A DNA stretch of 15,829 bases from DASXYU01 sp036502295 (GCA_036502295.1 DASXYU010000042.1:1-15829); one strand, 5' to 3'; positions 1-6,218 are shown, counted from the stretch's first letter. Translations and numbers: made by a program. Notes: a model not told the origin generated them from the sequence alone.

Positions 1-26
1 TGTGATGTCTCAAGACATCGGAATAG
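1..26 (+). repeat. IS left terminal inverted repeat
   Basis: TGT-initiated 26-bp repeat, matching the reverse complement of 1328-1353 at 20 of 26 positions without gaps. The longest identical block is 11 bases, GACATCGGAAT, at positions 14-24. Confidence 0.85.
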
Positions 27-66
27 CTCGGACCTGCGTTGTGCAGGTTCGGGCTATTTCTTTTTG
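22..66 (+). terminator. Rho-independent terminator facing into the IS
   Basis: Arms 22-37 and 43-58 pair along all 16 positions in the plus-strand RNA (two of them G-U) around a 5-nt loop, followed by TCTTTTT at 59-65. In the minus-strand RNA the two wobble pairs become A-C mismatches and no U-tract follows, so the terminator works on plus-strand transcripts entering the element. It overlaps the transposase stop codon (54-56). Confidence 0.8.
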
Positions 67-1259
67 GCCGCTGGTCCGGGTGGTCGTCCGGTGGGCTGGT
101 AGTCACGTCGGGGGTCGAGGATCAGCTCGCGGAGTAGTTCACCGGTTGTGGCGTCCACGACGCGCACGTGCAGGTCCTGGATGAGCAGGATGACGTGGGT
201 TCGGGCGAGGGTTCGTCCGATGCCGATGTGGTGCAGTCGCCCGTTGACGCGCAGGGTGACGACGCCGGAGCTGTCGATCCTGTCCCGACGGACTCGGTCA
301 TGGATGTCGCCGGTGCGGTCGCTGATCGGAGTGGCTTTCGGTATCGAGTAGTAGATCGCCGCTGGGGTCGCTCGGTGTGGCAGTGAGCGGTGCGGACGAT
401 CGTGGTTGTAGATCTGCACGAAGGCCTCGAGCAGGAACTGCAGTTGTTCGACGGTGGCCGGCTGATTCGGTTGGGCGCGGAGCCAGTTCTTCATCGTCTG
501 CTGGACGCGCTCGACCTTGCCGCAGGTGGTGGGGTGGTTCGGCCGGGAGTTCTTCTGCCGGATGTGCAGGCGGCGCAGTTCGCTCTCCAGCCCATTGCGC
601 CCACCTTTGCCGCCGGACAGACGGGTGGTGAACACCATGCCGTTGTCCGTCAGTGTGGAAGCCGGAACTCCATGGATGGCAACAGATTCACGAAACGATG
701 TGAGCACGATCGGGCCGGTGACCCGCCGGTGTGCGGTGACCGAGAGCAGATAGCGGGAGCAGTCATCAAGCCAGGTCAGGATCTCGGTGTCGGCGCCCGG
801 TGACCCGTCGGGGTGGGTGAGCCGGTAGTGCGTGAAGTCGGACTGCCAGGTCTCATTCGGCATCACTGCTTCGAACCGGATGTAGCTGGACTTGGGACGT
901 TTCGACGGCGCGGGTGTGACCGCACCGGCGCGAACCAGTAGCCGGTTGATCGTCGCGCGCGACAGCGTCGTGTCGTGATGCTGGGCCAGGTGCCAACCGA
1001 TCGTGTCAGCCCCAGCGTCCAGACCCGACTCGGCCAGCTGCTTGCGCAGCCGCAGCACCAGGGCGACGGTCTCGGGACCGGTCGCCCCCGGACTGGTCTT
1101 CGGAGCCCGCGACAGCGGCACGAACGCCGCCTCGCCCTGCTCGCGGTAACGGGCCATCAGCCGACTGATCCAGCCCTGCGACACCCCGTAGGTGCGCGCG
1201 ACCTCGGACTGGGACTGACCGGTAAGAACTGCCGTGATCACAAGACGACGTTTCGACAT
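54..1259 (-). CDS. IS481-family transposase (DDE integrase-type)
   Basis: This 401-residue protein should catalyse transposition of the surrounding element. Residues 1-50 form a helix-turn-helix of the type found in IS481 transposases (SQSEVARTYGVSQGWISRL), expected to bind the terminal repeats. The RNase H-like rve catalytic core spans roughly residues 125-300. The likely catalytic triad is D141 (in WQSDFT), D205 (in LTDNG) and E250 (in GKVERVQQ); the segment NHDRPHRSL near 285-295 is typical of the family. The C-terminus is lysine-rich. Length is a little over the usual 310-350 residues because of a C-terminal extension of about 70 residues, which many actinobacterial members share. The start at 1259 follows a perfect 7-bp-arm palindrome that occupies the ribosome-binding region. 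There is no frameshift or internal stop, so it is probably functional. Confidence 0.92.
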   Translation of the reverse strand: MSKRRLVITAVLTGQSQSEVARTYGVSQGWISRLMARYREQGEAAFVPLSRAPKTSPGATGPETVALVLRLRKQLAESGLDAGADTIGWHLAQHHDTTLSRATINRLLVRAGAVTPAPSKRPKSSYIRFEAVMPNETWQSDFTHYRLTHPDGSPGADTEILTWLDDCSRYLLSVTAHRRVTGPIVLTSFRESVAIHGVPASTLTDNGMVFTTRLSGGKGGRNGLESELRRLHIRQKNSRPNHPTTCGKVERVQQTMKNWLRAQPNQPATVEQLQFLLEAFVQIYNHDRPHRSLPHRATPAAIYYSIPKATPISDRTGDIHDRVRRDRIDSSGVVTLRVNGRLHHIGIGRTLARTHVILLIQDLHVRVVDATTGELLRELILDPRRDYQPTGRPPGPAAKKK

Positions 1260-1274
1260 CCCGCAGCCTGCGGG
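1260..1274. promoter_or_regulatory. Palindrome abutting the transposase start codon
   Basis: CCCGCAG and CTGCGGG flank a single C, directly upstream of the minus-strand ATG at 1257-1259. The dyad occupies the place of the Shine-Dalgarno sequence, so a hairpin (with a slightly opened loop) or a bound protein could limit translation. The role is inferred. Confidence 0.4.
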
Positions 1275-1283
1275 CCAACACCC

Positions 1284-1340
1284 ATTCCGAAGACCTGCGA
1301 CACGCTATTCCGAAGACGCGAGACACCCCATTCCGATGTC
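1284..1340. repeat. Three iterated subterminal ATTCCGA repeats, 23-bp period
   Basis: The core ATTCCGA, followed by AGAC or TGTC, begins at 1284, 1307 and 1330: exactly 23 bp apart, or about two helical turns. The outermost copy is part of the terminal repeat. The left end shows only one copy (TCGGAAT at 18-24), so the two ends differ. Such iterons are probably binding sites for the N-terminal HTH of the transposase, and they lie just upstream of its start codon. Confidence 0.7.
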
Positions 1341-1353
1341 CCGAGCCAGGACA
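1328..1353 (-). repeat. IS right terminal inverted repeat
   Basis: Ends in ACA at 1353 and mirrors the left end, with the ATTCCGATGTC core at 1330-1340. The match to the left end sets the element boundary here rather than at the later ACA at 1365-1367. Confidence 0.82.
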
Positions 1354-1546
1354 CTGTCGTCCCGACAGACCGAAGGCCTCTTGGTCTTCGTAGTCGGCAT
1401 AGCGGAGGTCGGGATTTCCTGGCCTCCGCTCTCGTTCGCGGCCGACGATATGGGCTCCGGCGCCCCGGTTTTCGCCAAAGGGTGGAGACCGCGATTCATC
1501 CGCATGGCCGATGTGCCGCGTGTAACCACTGCCTAGCGTCACGGCC
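1354..1546. other. Spacer between IS and ABC operon with several dyads
   Basis: No convincing gene lies in this 193-bp stretch. It contains three inverted repeats: CTGTCG/CGACAG at 1354-1359/1363-1368, directly beside the IS end; an imperfect GACC...GGTC dyad at about 1369-1387; and AGCGGAGG/CCTCCGCT at 1401-1408/1423-1430 with a 14-nt loop. The right part holds a candidate promoter. The dyads may be a truncated terminator or leader of the locus that existed before the IS inserted. Confidence 0.4.
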
Positions 1547-1547
1547 A
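1534..1547 (+). promoter_or_regulatory. Candidate -10 box for the ABC/two-component operon
   Basis: TAGCGT at 1534-1539 lies seven bases before the ATG at 1547, which would put transcription start at or next to the start codon. No Shine-Dalgarno sequence is visible, which fits a leaderless mRNA. No good -35 box is seen. Confidence 0.4.
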
Positions 1548-2479
1548 TGATTGAAGCTGTCGGCCTAACGAAGCGGTATGGCGAGAAGCTTGCCGTAGAC
1601 GATCTGTCGTTCATGGTGCAGCCCGGCGTCGTGACGGGCTTTCTGGGGCCCAACGGCTCGGGAAAGTCCACCACGATGCGGATGCTGCTGGGGCTGGACC
1701 GTCCTACGTCGGGAGGGGCGACCATCAACGGTCGCCCCTACGAACAGTTGCGCGCACCGCTGTGCGAGGTCGGTGCGCTGCTGGAGGCGCGGGCGATCCA
1801 CACCGGCCGTTCGGCGCGGAACCACCTGGTCGCCCTCGCCGCGACCCACGGCATCGGCAAGCGGCGCGTGGACGAAGTGCTCGACCTTGTCGGCCTTTCG
1901 CATGTGGCCGGCAAGCGCGCCGGGGGATTCTCACTCGGCATGGGGCAGCGCCTCGGCATTGCCTCTGCACTGCTGGGCGACCCGCACACGCTGATCCTGG
2001 ACGAGCCGGTGAACGGCCTCGATCCCGAAGGCATCCTCTGGATCCGCAACCTGCTGCGGGCGCTGGCCGCCGAAGGCAGGACAGTCTTCGTCTCCTCTCA
2101 CCTGATGAGCGAGATGGCGTTGACGGCGACGCATCTGATCGTTGTCGGTCAGGGTCGGCTGATCGCGGACGCCAGCGTCGCGGAACTCACCGCAGCCTCT
2201 GGAGGCGCGGTGGTACGGGTTCGGACCGAGGAGGCGCCGAGGCTGCGCGAGCTGCTCGCCGCCGACGGCGTGGACGTCACCAGTACCGAGCGGGACTTGT
2301 TCACGGTCACCGGCTTGTCCAGCACCCAGATCGGCAAGGTCGCCGCCGAGGCGCGCATCGCGCTGATCGAGTTGACGCCACAGCAGGCGTCCTTGGAGGA
2401 GGCGTTCATGGAACTCACCCGCGACGCGGTCGAGTTCGGAACGCCGATGGCCGCAACGACAATGGAGGTAGCCCGATGA
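1547..2479 (+). CDS. ABC exporter ATP-binding protein (ABC-2 / drug-export type)
   Basis: This 310-residue protein powers the permease encoded next. Visible motifs in order: Walker A GPNGSGKST (residues 34-42), a signature of the SLGMGQRLGIA type (129-139) as in BcrA/DrrA-like ATPases instead of LSGGQ, Walker B LILDEP (149-154), the D-loop region NGLDPEG (156-162) and the switch histidine H185 in SSH. A C-terminal region of about 90 residues follows the nucleotide-binding domain, as in antibiotic and lantibiotic exporters. Its stop overlaps the permease ATG (ATGA at 2476-2479), so translation is probably coupled. With the kinase and regulator downstream, the likely role is export of, or protection from, a membrane-active compound; the substrate cannot be read from the sequence. 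The ATG at 1547 is preferred because it starts the conserved fold and sits at leaderless distance from a -10 box. Confidence 0.93.
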   Translation: MIEAVGLTKRYGEKLAVDDLSFMVQPGVVTGFLGPNGSGKSTTMRMLLGLDRPTSGGATINGRPYEQLRAPLCEVGALLEARAIHTGRSARNHLVALAATHGIGKRRVDEVLDLVGLSHVAGKRAGGFSLGMGQRLGIASALLGDPHTLILDEPVNGLDPEGILWIRNLLRALAAEGRTVFVSSHLMSEMALTATHLIVVGQGRLIADASVAELTAASGGAVVRVRTEEAPRLRELLAADGVDVTSTERDLFTVTGLSSTQIGKVAAEARIALIELTPQQASLEEAFMELTRDAVEFGTPMAATTMEVAR

Positions 2480-3351
2480 GCGTGATCGCAGCCTCGGAGT
2501 CGGGGCAACGTCTCGGCGTCACCCAGCTGCGGGTGATCAACTCGGAGTGGGTGAAGTTTCGCTCGCTGCGCTCGACGTGGTGGAGCGTCGGCATCGCGCT
2601 GTTGATCGCAATGGGACTGGGCGTTCTGTTCAGCGCGCTGCGCGGACACGACATGTCGGTGCACGGCGACATCGAGCCCGACCAGACGGCGCTGAGCCTG
2701 CGCGGTTTCTACCTCGCGCAACTGGCCGTCGGCGTCCTCGGCGTGCTGTTCGTCACCGGCGAATACAGCACCGGCATGGTTCGAGCCACGCTCGCGGCAG
2801 CACCCAAGCGCGTGCCGGTGTGGGTCGCCAAGGCGGCGGTGTTCACCGCGGCGCTGTTCGTGGTCAGCTTGGCGGCGAGCTTCATCGCCTTCCTCGGGGG
2901 CCAAGCCCTGCTGCACACATATCACCTGAGTGGCGGCGGCAAGTTCATCGTGAACAACGGCGGCAACGTCACCACGTGGGGACCGGACTCCGTCCTCGGC
3001 GTCTCGCTGGGCTCGCCGGGCGCTCTGCGCGCAGTCTTCGGAGCGGCTCTCTATATCGTCGGCGTCGGGCTGTTGGGCATGGGCTGCGGGTGGATCATCC
3101 GCAACACGGGCGGAGCGATTGCCGCACTCTTCGGCTTGCTGCTCGTCCTGCCGCTACTCGCGCAGGCCCTACCGAGTTCACTACAGGACCACGTGAGCAA
3201 GTACCTGCCACTACTCGCCGGGACGGCCGGCATGAGCACGATCCGCGATACGAACCAGCTAGGTCCGTGGGCAGGTCTCGGTGTCTTCGCGCTCTACGTC
3301 GTGGCCGCCCTCCTCGCCGGCGTCGTCGTCCTGCGCCGGCGAGACGCCTGA
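2476..3351 (+). CDS. ABC-2 type exporter permease
   Basis: This 291-residue protein is the membrane partner of the preceding ATPase. It begins with a cytoplasmic stretch (RVINSEWVKFRSLRSTWW) typical of ABC-2 permeases. About six hydrophobic segments follow, near residues 35-54, 76-93, 118-143, 184-205, 213-232 and 265-286. The segment FVTGEYSTGMVRATLAAAPK (92-111), just after the second helix, is the characteristic ABC-2 cytoplasmic element. An external loop rich in Gly and Asn lies at about 150-180. The protein ends in a basic tail (RRRDA). The start at 2476 overlaps the ATPase stop by four bases, and an AGGTAG stretch upstream could serve as a weak ribosome-binding site. The permease family is clear; the substrate is unknown. 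Confidence 0.92.
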   Translation: MSVIAASESGQRLGVTQLRVINSEWVKFRSLRSTWWSVGIALLIAMGLGVLFSALRGHDMSVHGDIEPDQTALSLRGFYLAQLAVGVLGVLFVTGEYSTGMVRATLAAAPKRVPVWVAKAAVFTAALFVVSLAASFIAFLGGQALLHTYHLSGGGKFIVNNGGNVTTWGPDSVLGVSLGSPGALRAVFGAALYIVGVGLLGMGCGWIIRNTGGAIAALFGLLLVLPLLAQALPSSLQDHVSKYLPLLAGTAGMSTIRDTNQLGPWAGLGVFALYVVAALLAGVVVLRRRDA

Positions 3352-3368
3352 CGCGCCACACTGGAGGA

Positions 3369-4100
3369 ATGTCATGGCCGCACTGGCTCCGGAGCCCGGA
3401 CCACCCGCGCGCCCAGCCGCAGGACAAGGCAGACGGTGTGGAGCGTGAGGGCTACATCCAATCGGCGGTGCTTGCAGAGCGGGCGCGGATCGCACGCGAG
3501 ATGCACGACATCGTCGCGCACAACCTCTCGGTGATGATCGCGCTGACCGACGGCGCCGCGCTCACTCTCGACCGAGACCCCGCGCGTGCTCGCGAAGCGA
3601 TTCATCAAGCAGCTGCCACCGGACGTGCGGCCCTCGCCGAGATGCGCGGTACTTTCTCGCTGCTGCGCTCCGGCGTGGAGGACGAGCCGGTGTTGAATCC
3701 TGAGCCGAGCCTCGCGGACATGGACGGGCTGCTGGAGACCGCGCGCAGCACCGGACTGCGGGTCACGTATCGGACCAGTGGCTCGACCGAGGGGCTGTCC
3801 ACCGGCATGCAACTGGCGGTGTTACGGCTGGTGCAAGAGGGCATCACCAACGCACTCAAACATGCGCCGCGCGCCACTGATCTGCAGGTCTCGATCCGTC
3901 GGGGCCAGGAGGATCTACGCGTGGTGGTCGATAACGACGGCATCAGCGAGCCGGTCGCTGCGGAGTTCGGCAACGGCTTGATCGGGATGCGCGAACGAGT
4001 GGCGTTGCACGGCGGACGGCTCTTCGTCGGCCCTACGAGCAGCGGCTGGCGGATCAGCGCGTGGCTGCCGCTGCATGAACGGGGCAGGGCACGGCCGTGA
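3369..4100 (+). CDS. Short cytosolic sensor histidine kinase (HisKA_3 / NarX type)
   Basis: From the ATG at 3369 this gives 243 residues. The dimerisation helix carries the phospho-acceptor H46 in ARIAREMHDIVAHNL, typical of HisKA_3 kinases. The HATPase_c domain shows the N box EGITNALKH (N161), DNDG (188-191) and GNGLIGMRER (201-210). Unlike most family members it has no transmembrane helix or sensor domain: only about 35 polar residues precede the histidine helix. It starts 17 nt after the permease stop and overlaps the regulator by four bases. Start choice is uncertain: GGAGGA at 3363-3368 touches this ATG but is ideally spaced for an out-of-frame ATG at 3374 that opens only a 24-codon frame; an in-frame GTG at 3438 is an alternative. 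The kinase probably phosphorylates the next gene product and may sense through the exporter. Confidence 0.88.
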   Translation: MSWPHWLRSPDHPRAQPQDKADGVEREGYIQSAVLAERARIAREMHDIVAHNLSVMIALTDGAALTLDRDPARAREAIHQAAATGRAALAEMRGTFSLLRSGVEDEPVLNPEPSLADMDGLLETARSTGLRVTYRTSGSTEGLSTGMQLAVLRLVQEGITNALKHAPRATDLQVSIRRGQEDLRVVVDNDGISEPVAAEFGNGLIGMRERVALHGGRLFVGPTSSGWRISAWLPLHERGRARP

Positions 4101-4759
4101 CAGTTCGGGTGGTTCTGGCTGACGACGAGCAGCTGCTGCGGGTGGGCTTTCGGATGATCCTCGACGCCCACGGCGACTTCGAAGTGGTCGCCGAGGCGGC
4201 CGATGGACGCGAAGCCGTCGAGGCTGCGCAGGCCCATCACCCTGACGTGATCGTCATGGACGTGCGGATGCCCGAGCTGGACGGTATCGCCGCGACGGAG
4301 GCGATCACGCGGGAGCATCCCGAGGTTCGTGTGCTCATTCTCACCACGTTCGACCTGGACGAGTACGCCTTCGCCGGATTGCGCGCCGGGGCCAGTGGTT
4401 TCCTGCTGAAGAACGCCCCACCCGACGAGCTGGTCGACGCGATTCGTACGGTGGCCGCAGGGGATGCGGTCGTGGCGCCACGGGTGACGCGACGCTTGCT
4501 GGAGACGTTTGCGCAGCGTATGCCAACAACCACGCAGGCATTGCGGGACGAGCGACTGGCCCGGCTCACCGACCGGGAGCGCGGCGTCCTCGAAGCGATC
4601 GCACTCGGCCAGAGCAATCAGGAGATCGCCGAGTCGCTATTCCTGTCAGAGGCGACGGTGAAGAGCCACGTCAGCCGCATCCTCGGCAAGCTCGGTCTGC
4701 GTGACCGCGTCCAGGCAGTGATCTTCGCCTATGAAACCAAGCTCGTCGAACCGTCCTGA
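4097..4759 (+). CDS. Response regulator, NarL/LuxR family
   Basis: This 220-residue DNA-binding regulator is the partner of the kinase upstream. The receiver domain (about 1-120) shows the acidic pocket D9/D10, phospho-acceptor D55 in VIVMDVRMPE, the conserved Thr in LTTFD (83-84) and K105 in LLKNAPP. The LuxR-type helix-turn-helix occupies about 155-215: LTDRERGVLEAIALGQSNQE, then a recognition helix with SEATVKSHVSRIL. The GTG start at 4097 overlaps the kinase stop (GTGA), pointing to translational coupling. It most likely controls the exporter operon itself, but no clear binding site was identified upstream of 1547. Confidence 0.94.
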   Translation: MTVRVVLADDEQLLRVGFRMILDAHGDFEVVAEAADGREAVEAAQAHHPDVIVMDVRMPELDGIAATEAITREHPEVRVLILTTFDLDEYAFAGLRAGASGFLLKNAPPDELVDAIRTVAAGDAVVAPRVTRRLLETFAQRMPTTTQALRDERLARLTDRERGVLEAIALGQSNQEIAESLFLSEATVKSHVSRILGKLGLRDRVQAVIFAYETKLVEPS

Positions 4760-4768
4760 CTCACCACA

Positions 4769-4783
4769 GCGCGTCTGACGCGC
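4769..4783. terminator. Possible hairpin terminator after the regulator gene
   Basis: GCGCGT and ACGCGC form a perfect 6-bp stem with a 3-nt loop ten bases after the regulator's stop. No U-tract follows, so termination is uncertain, though GC-rich hairpins of this kind are common between actinobacterial operons. Confidence 0.35.
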
Positions 4784-4853
4784 GGTCACGGCCAGCGCTC
4801 AGGAAGTACGGTTGGCGGATGTGTAAGACGCAGCGCGCGGCGGTTGACCTCCC

Positions 4854-5465
4854 GTGACTGTGCTCTCCCCAGCGCGTTCTGACCGCATCCTCACCATTCC
4901 GAACCTGCTGAGCGGGCTCCGGCTGCTCGGCGTGCCCCTCTTCCTCTGGCTCCTGCTCGGGCCGCACGCCGACGGCTGGGCGATCGCGGTGCTGGCCCTG
5001 TCGGGGATCAGCGACTGGGCCGACGGTGTGCTGGCGCGCAAGCTCAACCAGCAGAGCGACTTCGGGGCAATGCTCGATCCTTTGGCCGACCGGCTCTACA
5101 TCCTCGCCACGCTGGTCGGCCTCGTCCTGCGCCACGTCATTCCGCTCTGGCTCGCCGTCATCCTCGTCGCCCGTGACCTCGTCCTCGCCGGAGCGCTCTG
5201 GTTACTCAAGCGGCACGGCTACGGGCCACCCGAGGTGCACTACCTCGGCAAGGCGGCGACCTTCTGCCTGCTCTATGCCTTTCCACTACTTCTGCTCGGA
5301 CATCACGACTGGAGCGTTGCCGGCTTCGCCGGACCGTTGGCGTGGGCCTTCACTGTCTGGGGCACCGCGCTGTACCTCTGGGCCGGCGGTCTCTACCTCG
5401 TGCAGGCGCGGCAGCTTCTTCGTGCGACTCAACCCCGTGGAGCCGGGCTATCGAGCAGCGCGTGA
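4854..5465 (+). CDS. pgsA: CDP-alcohol phosphatidyltransferase (PgsA/PgsA2-like)
   Basis: This 203-residue integral membrane enzyme transfers a phosphatidyl group from CDP-diacylglycerol to an alcohol, a step in phospholipid synthesis. The family signature DG-x2-AR-x8-G-x3-D-x3-D is complete: D54, D57, G58, A61, R62, G71, D75 and D79. About six hydrophobic helices are visible (near 17-36, 42-58, 80-95, 97-117, 132-149 and 160-185). The acceptor (glycerol-3-phosphate, phosphatidylglycerol or another) cannot be told from the motif alone. Position before gcvH matches the pgsA2 locus of mycobacteria, which favours a PgsA2-like assignment. The GTG start at 4854 has no good Shine-Dalgarno sequence. 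Directly after the stop come a strong hairpin and the gcvH promoter region, without the DUF881 and small-basic-protein genes usually found here in relatives. Confidence 0.88.
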   Translation: MTVLSPARSDRILTIPNLLSGLRLLGVPLFLWLLLGPHADGWAIAVLALSGISDWADGVLARKLNQQSDFGAMLDPLADRLYILATLVGLVLRHVIPLWLAVILVARDLVLAGALWLLKRHGYGPPEVHYLGKAATFCLLYAFPLLLLGHHDWSVAGFAGPLAWAFTVWGTALYLWAGGLYLVQARQLLRATQPRGAGLSSSA

Positions 5466-5482
5466 GTTTCGGTGGAGTGCGC

Positions 5483-5526
5483 GTGAGCGCGCCGGCGTTC
5501 ACCGGCGCCGCCGGAGGCGCGCTCAC
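5483..5526. terminator. Long GC-rich hairpin after the phosphatidyltransferase gene
   Basis: An 11-bp perfect inverted repeat, GTGAGCGCGCC at 5483-5493 and GGCGCGCTCAC at 5516-5526, encloses a GC-rich 22-nt loop that can fold further. It starts 18 bases after the stop codon. No U-tract follows, so it is an intrinsic-like terminator or mRNA-stabilising structure; the strand is ambiguous but plus is expected from the neighbours. Confidence 0.5.
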
Positions 5527-5579
5527 TACCGTTCGGGAGCAGGCGGTCGAGCTCACCGCCGTCCGACCACCTCCGGCGA

Positions 5580-5608
5580 TGACGCAGGCACCGCCGGCTG
5601 GGTAGGGT
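5580..5608 (+). promoter_or_regulatory. Candidate promoter for gcvH
   Basis: TGACGC at 5580-5585 and TAGGGT at 5603-5608 are separated by 17 bases. The -10 fits the actinobacterial TAnnnT pattern. It would give a leader of about 60 nt before gcvH. The -35 match is partial. Confidence 0.42.
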
Positions 5609-5674
5609 CTGCACCTACATCCCGGGTGTCGGCACCGCCGTCACCGTCACCGGTCGCGAGCGAGAGGTCAGGGC

Positions 5675-6061
5675 ATGGCGACGATCCCCGACGAACTCAA
5701 ATACACCTCCGAGCACGAGTGGGTACTCGTGAGCGACGCATCGCGAACGGTACGTGTTGGCATCACCGATTTCGCGCAGGAGGCACTCGGCGATGTCGTC
5801 TACGTGCAGCTGCCGGAGGTCGGCGCCGTGGTGACCGCGGGCGCCGTCCTCGGTGAGGTCGAATCGACCAAGAGCGTCTCCGACCTCTACTCGCCGGTCG
5901 CGGGCACGATCAGCGCGCGCAACGACACTCTCACCGACTCCAGCGAGTTGGTGAACTCCGATCCGTACGGCGCAGGCTGGATGGTCGAGATCGAACTAGC
6001 CGACGGCGCCGATCTCGCTGACCTGCTCGATGCGACCGGATACGCCGCCATCGCAAGCTGA
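5675..6061 (+). CDS. gcvH: Glycine cleavage system H protein (lipoyl carrier)
   Basis: This 128-residue protein shuttles the aminomethyl group of glycine between the P, T and L proteins on a lipoylated lysine. The whole length matches the family: the N-terminal segment KYTSEHEWV, then VGITDFAQEALGDVVYVQLP, the lipoyl site GEVESTKSVSD with K66 as the modified lysine, and the C-terminal NSDPYGAGWMVEIE. Size is standard. The ATG at 5675 follows GAGAGG at 5662-5667 with good spacing. Its partner gcvP is encoded about 2.9 kb downstream; gcvT and the L protein are not in the window. The gene lies immediately before the GarA-like FHA gene, an arrangement conserved in mycobacteria. Confidence 0.96.
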   Translation: MATIPDELKYTSEHEWVLVSDASRTVRVGITDFAQEALGDVVYVQLPEVGAVVTAGAVLGEVESTKSVSDLYSPVAGTISARNDTLTDSSELVNSDPYGAGWMVEIELADGADLADLLDATGYAAIAS

Positions 6062-6122
6062 TTCCGATTGGTTGTCAGGGCGGCAGTACGGAGGCCGTAG
6101 AACTCTCAACCCGACCCTGAGA

Positions 6123-6158
6123 TTGAGTCACCCGTGAACGCCGCCTAGCGGCTAGGGT
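6123..6158 (+). promoter_or_regulatory. Candidate promoter for the garA/MerR/nuclease group
   Basis: Two readings are possible: TTGAGT at 6123-6128 with TAGCGG at 6146-6151 (17-base spacer), or the better -10 box TAGGGT at 6153-6158 without a clear -35. Either gives a leader of about 55-65 nt. TTGAG also belongs to a dyad with CTCAA just upstream (about 6105-6127), which may be an operator. Confidence 0.35.
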
Positions 6159-6218
6159 TCGACAGTCAGACCTGCACGTCAAGCAACAAAGACGTCGAGA
6201 CAAGAGGGGAACGACCAG

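Larger units (their letters stand above)
1..1353 (-). mobile_element. IS481-family insertion sequence, apparently complete
   Basis: The element carries one minus-strand DDE transposase between terminal inverted repeats at 1-26 and 1328-1353. Aligned without gaps these 26-bp ends agree at 20 positions, start TGT and end ACA as usual for IS481, and share the 11-base core GACATCGGAAT. The right end also holds two further copies of the ATTCCGA core, at 1284 and 1307. The outer left end coincides with base 1 of the window, so the left flank and any target-site duplication cannot be seen. Both ends and an unbroken transposase suggest an element that could still be active or moved recently. Confidence 0.85.

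Noticed and set aside
1369..1430. A tRNA or small RNA suggested by the dyads after the IS
   Set aside because: No cloverleaf, T-loop GTTCGAATC-type sequence or recognised RNA motif is present.
1305..1529. A minus-strand 74-codon frame between the IS and the exporter operon
   Set aside because: It crosses the IS boundary and iterons, has no recognisable domain, and is explained by the high GC content.
1762..2475. Long upstream extension of the permease frame
   Set aside because: It is an Arg-rich out-of-frame reading of the ATPase gene; the permease begins at the ATG at 2476 with a normal four-base overlap.
4097..4759. Quorum-sensing LuxR regulator
   Set aside because: It has a receiver domain with D55 and the conserved Lys, not an acyl-homoserine-lactone domain; it is a two-component regulator.
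5462..5605. A 47-codon frame starting at GTG overlapping the phosphatidyltransferase stop
   Set aside because: The strong 11-bp-arm hairpin and the gcvH promoter elements lie inside it, the composition is simple Ala/Pro/Gly, and no family is recognised. It is better explained as non-coding.
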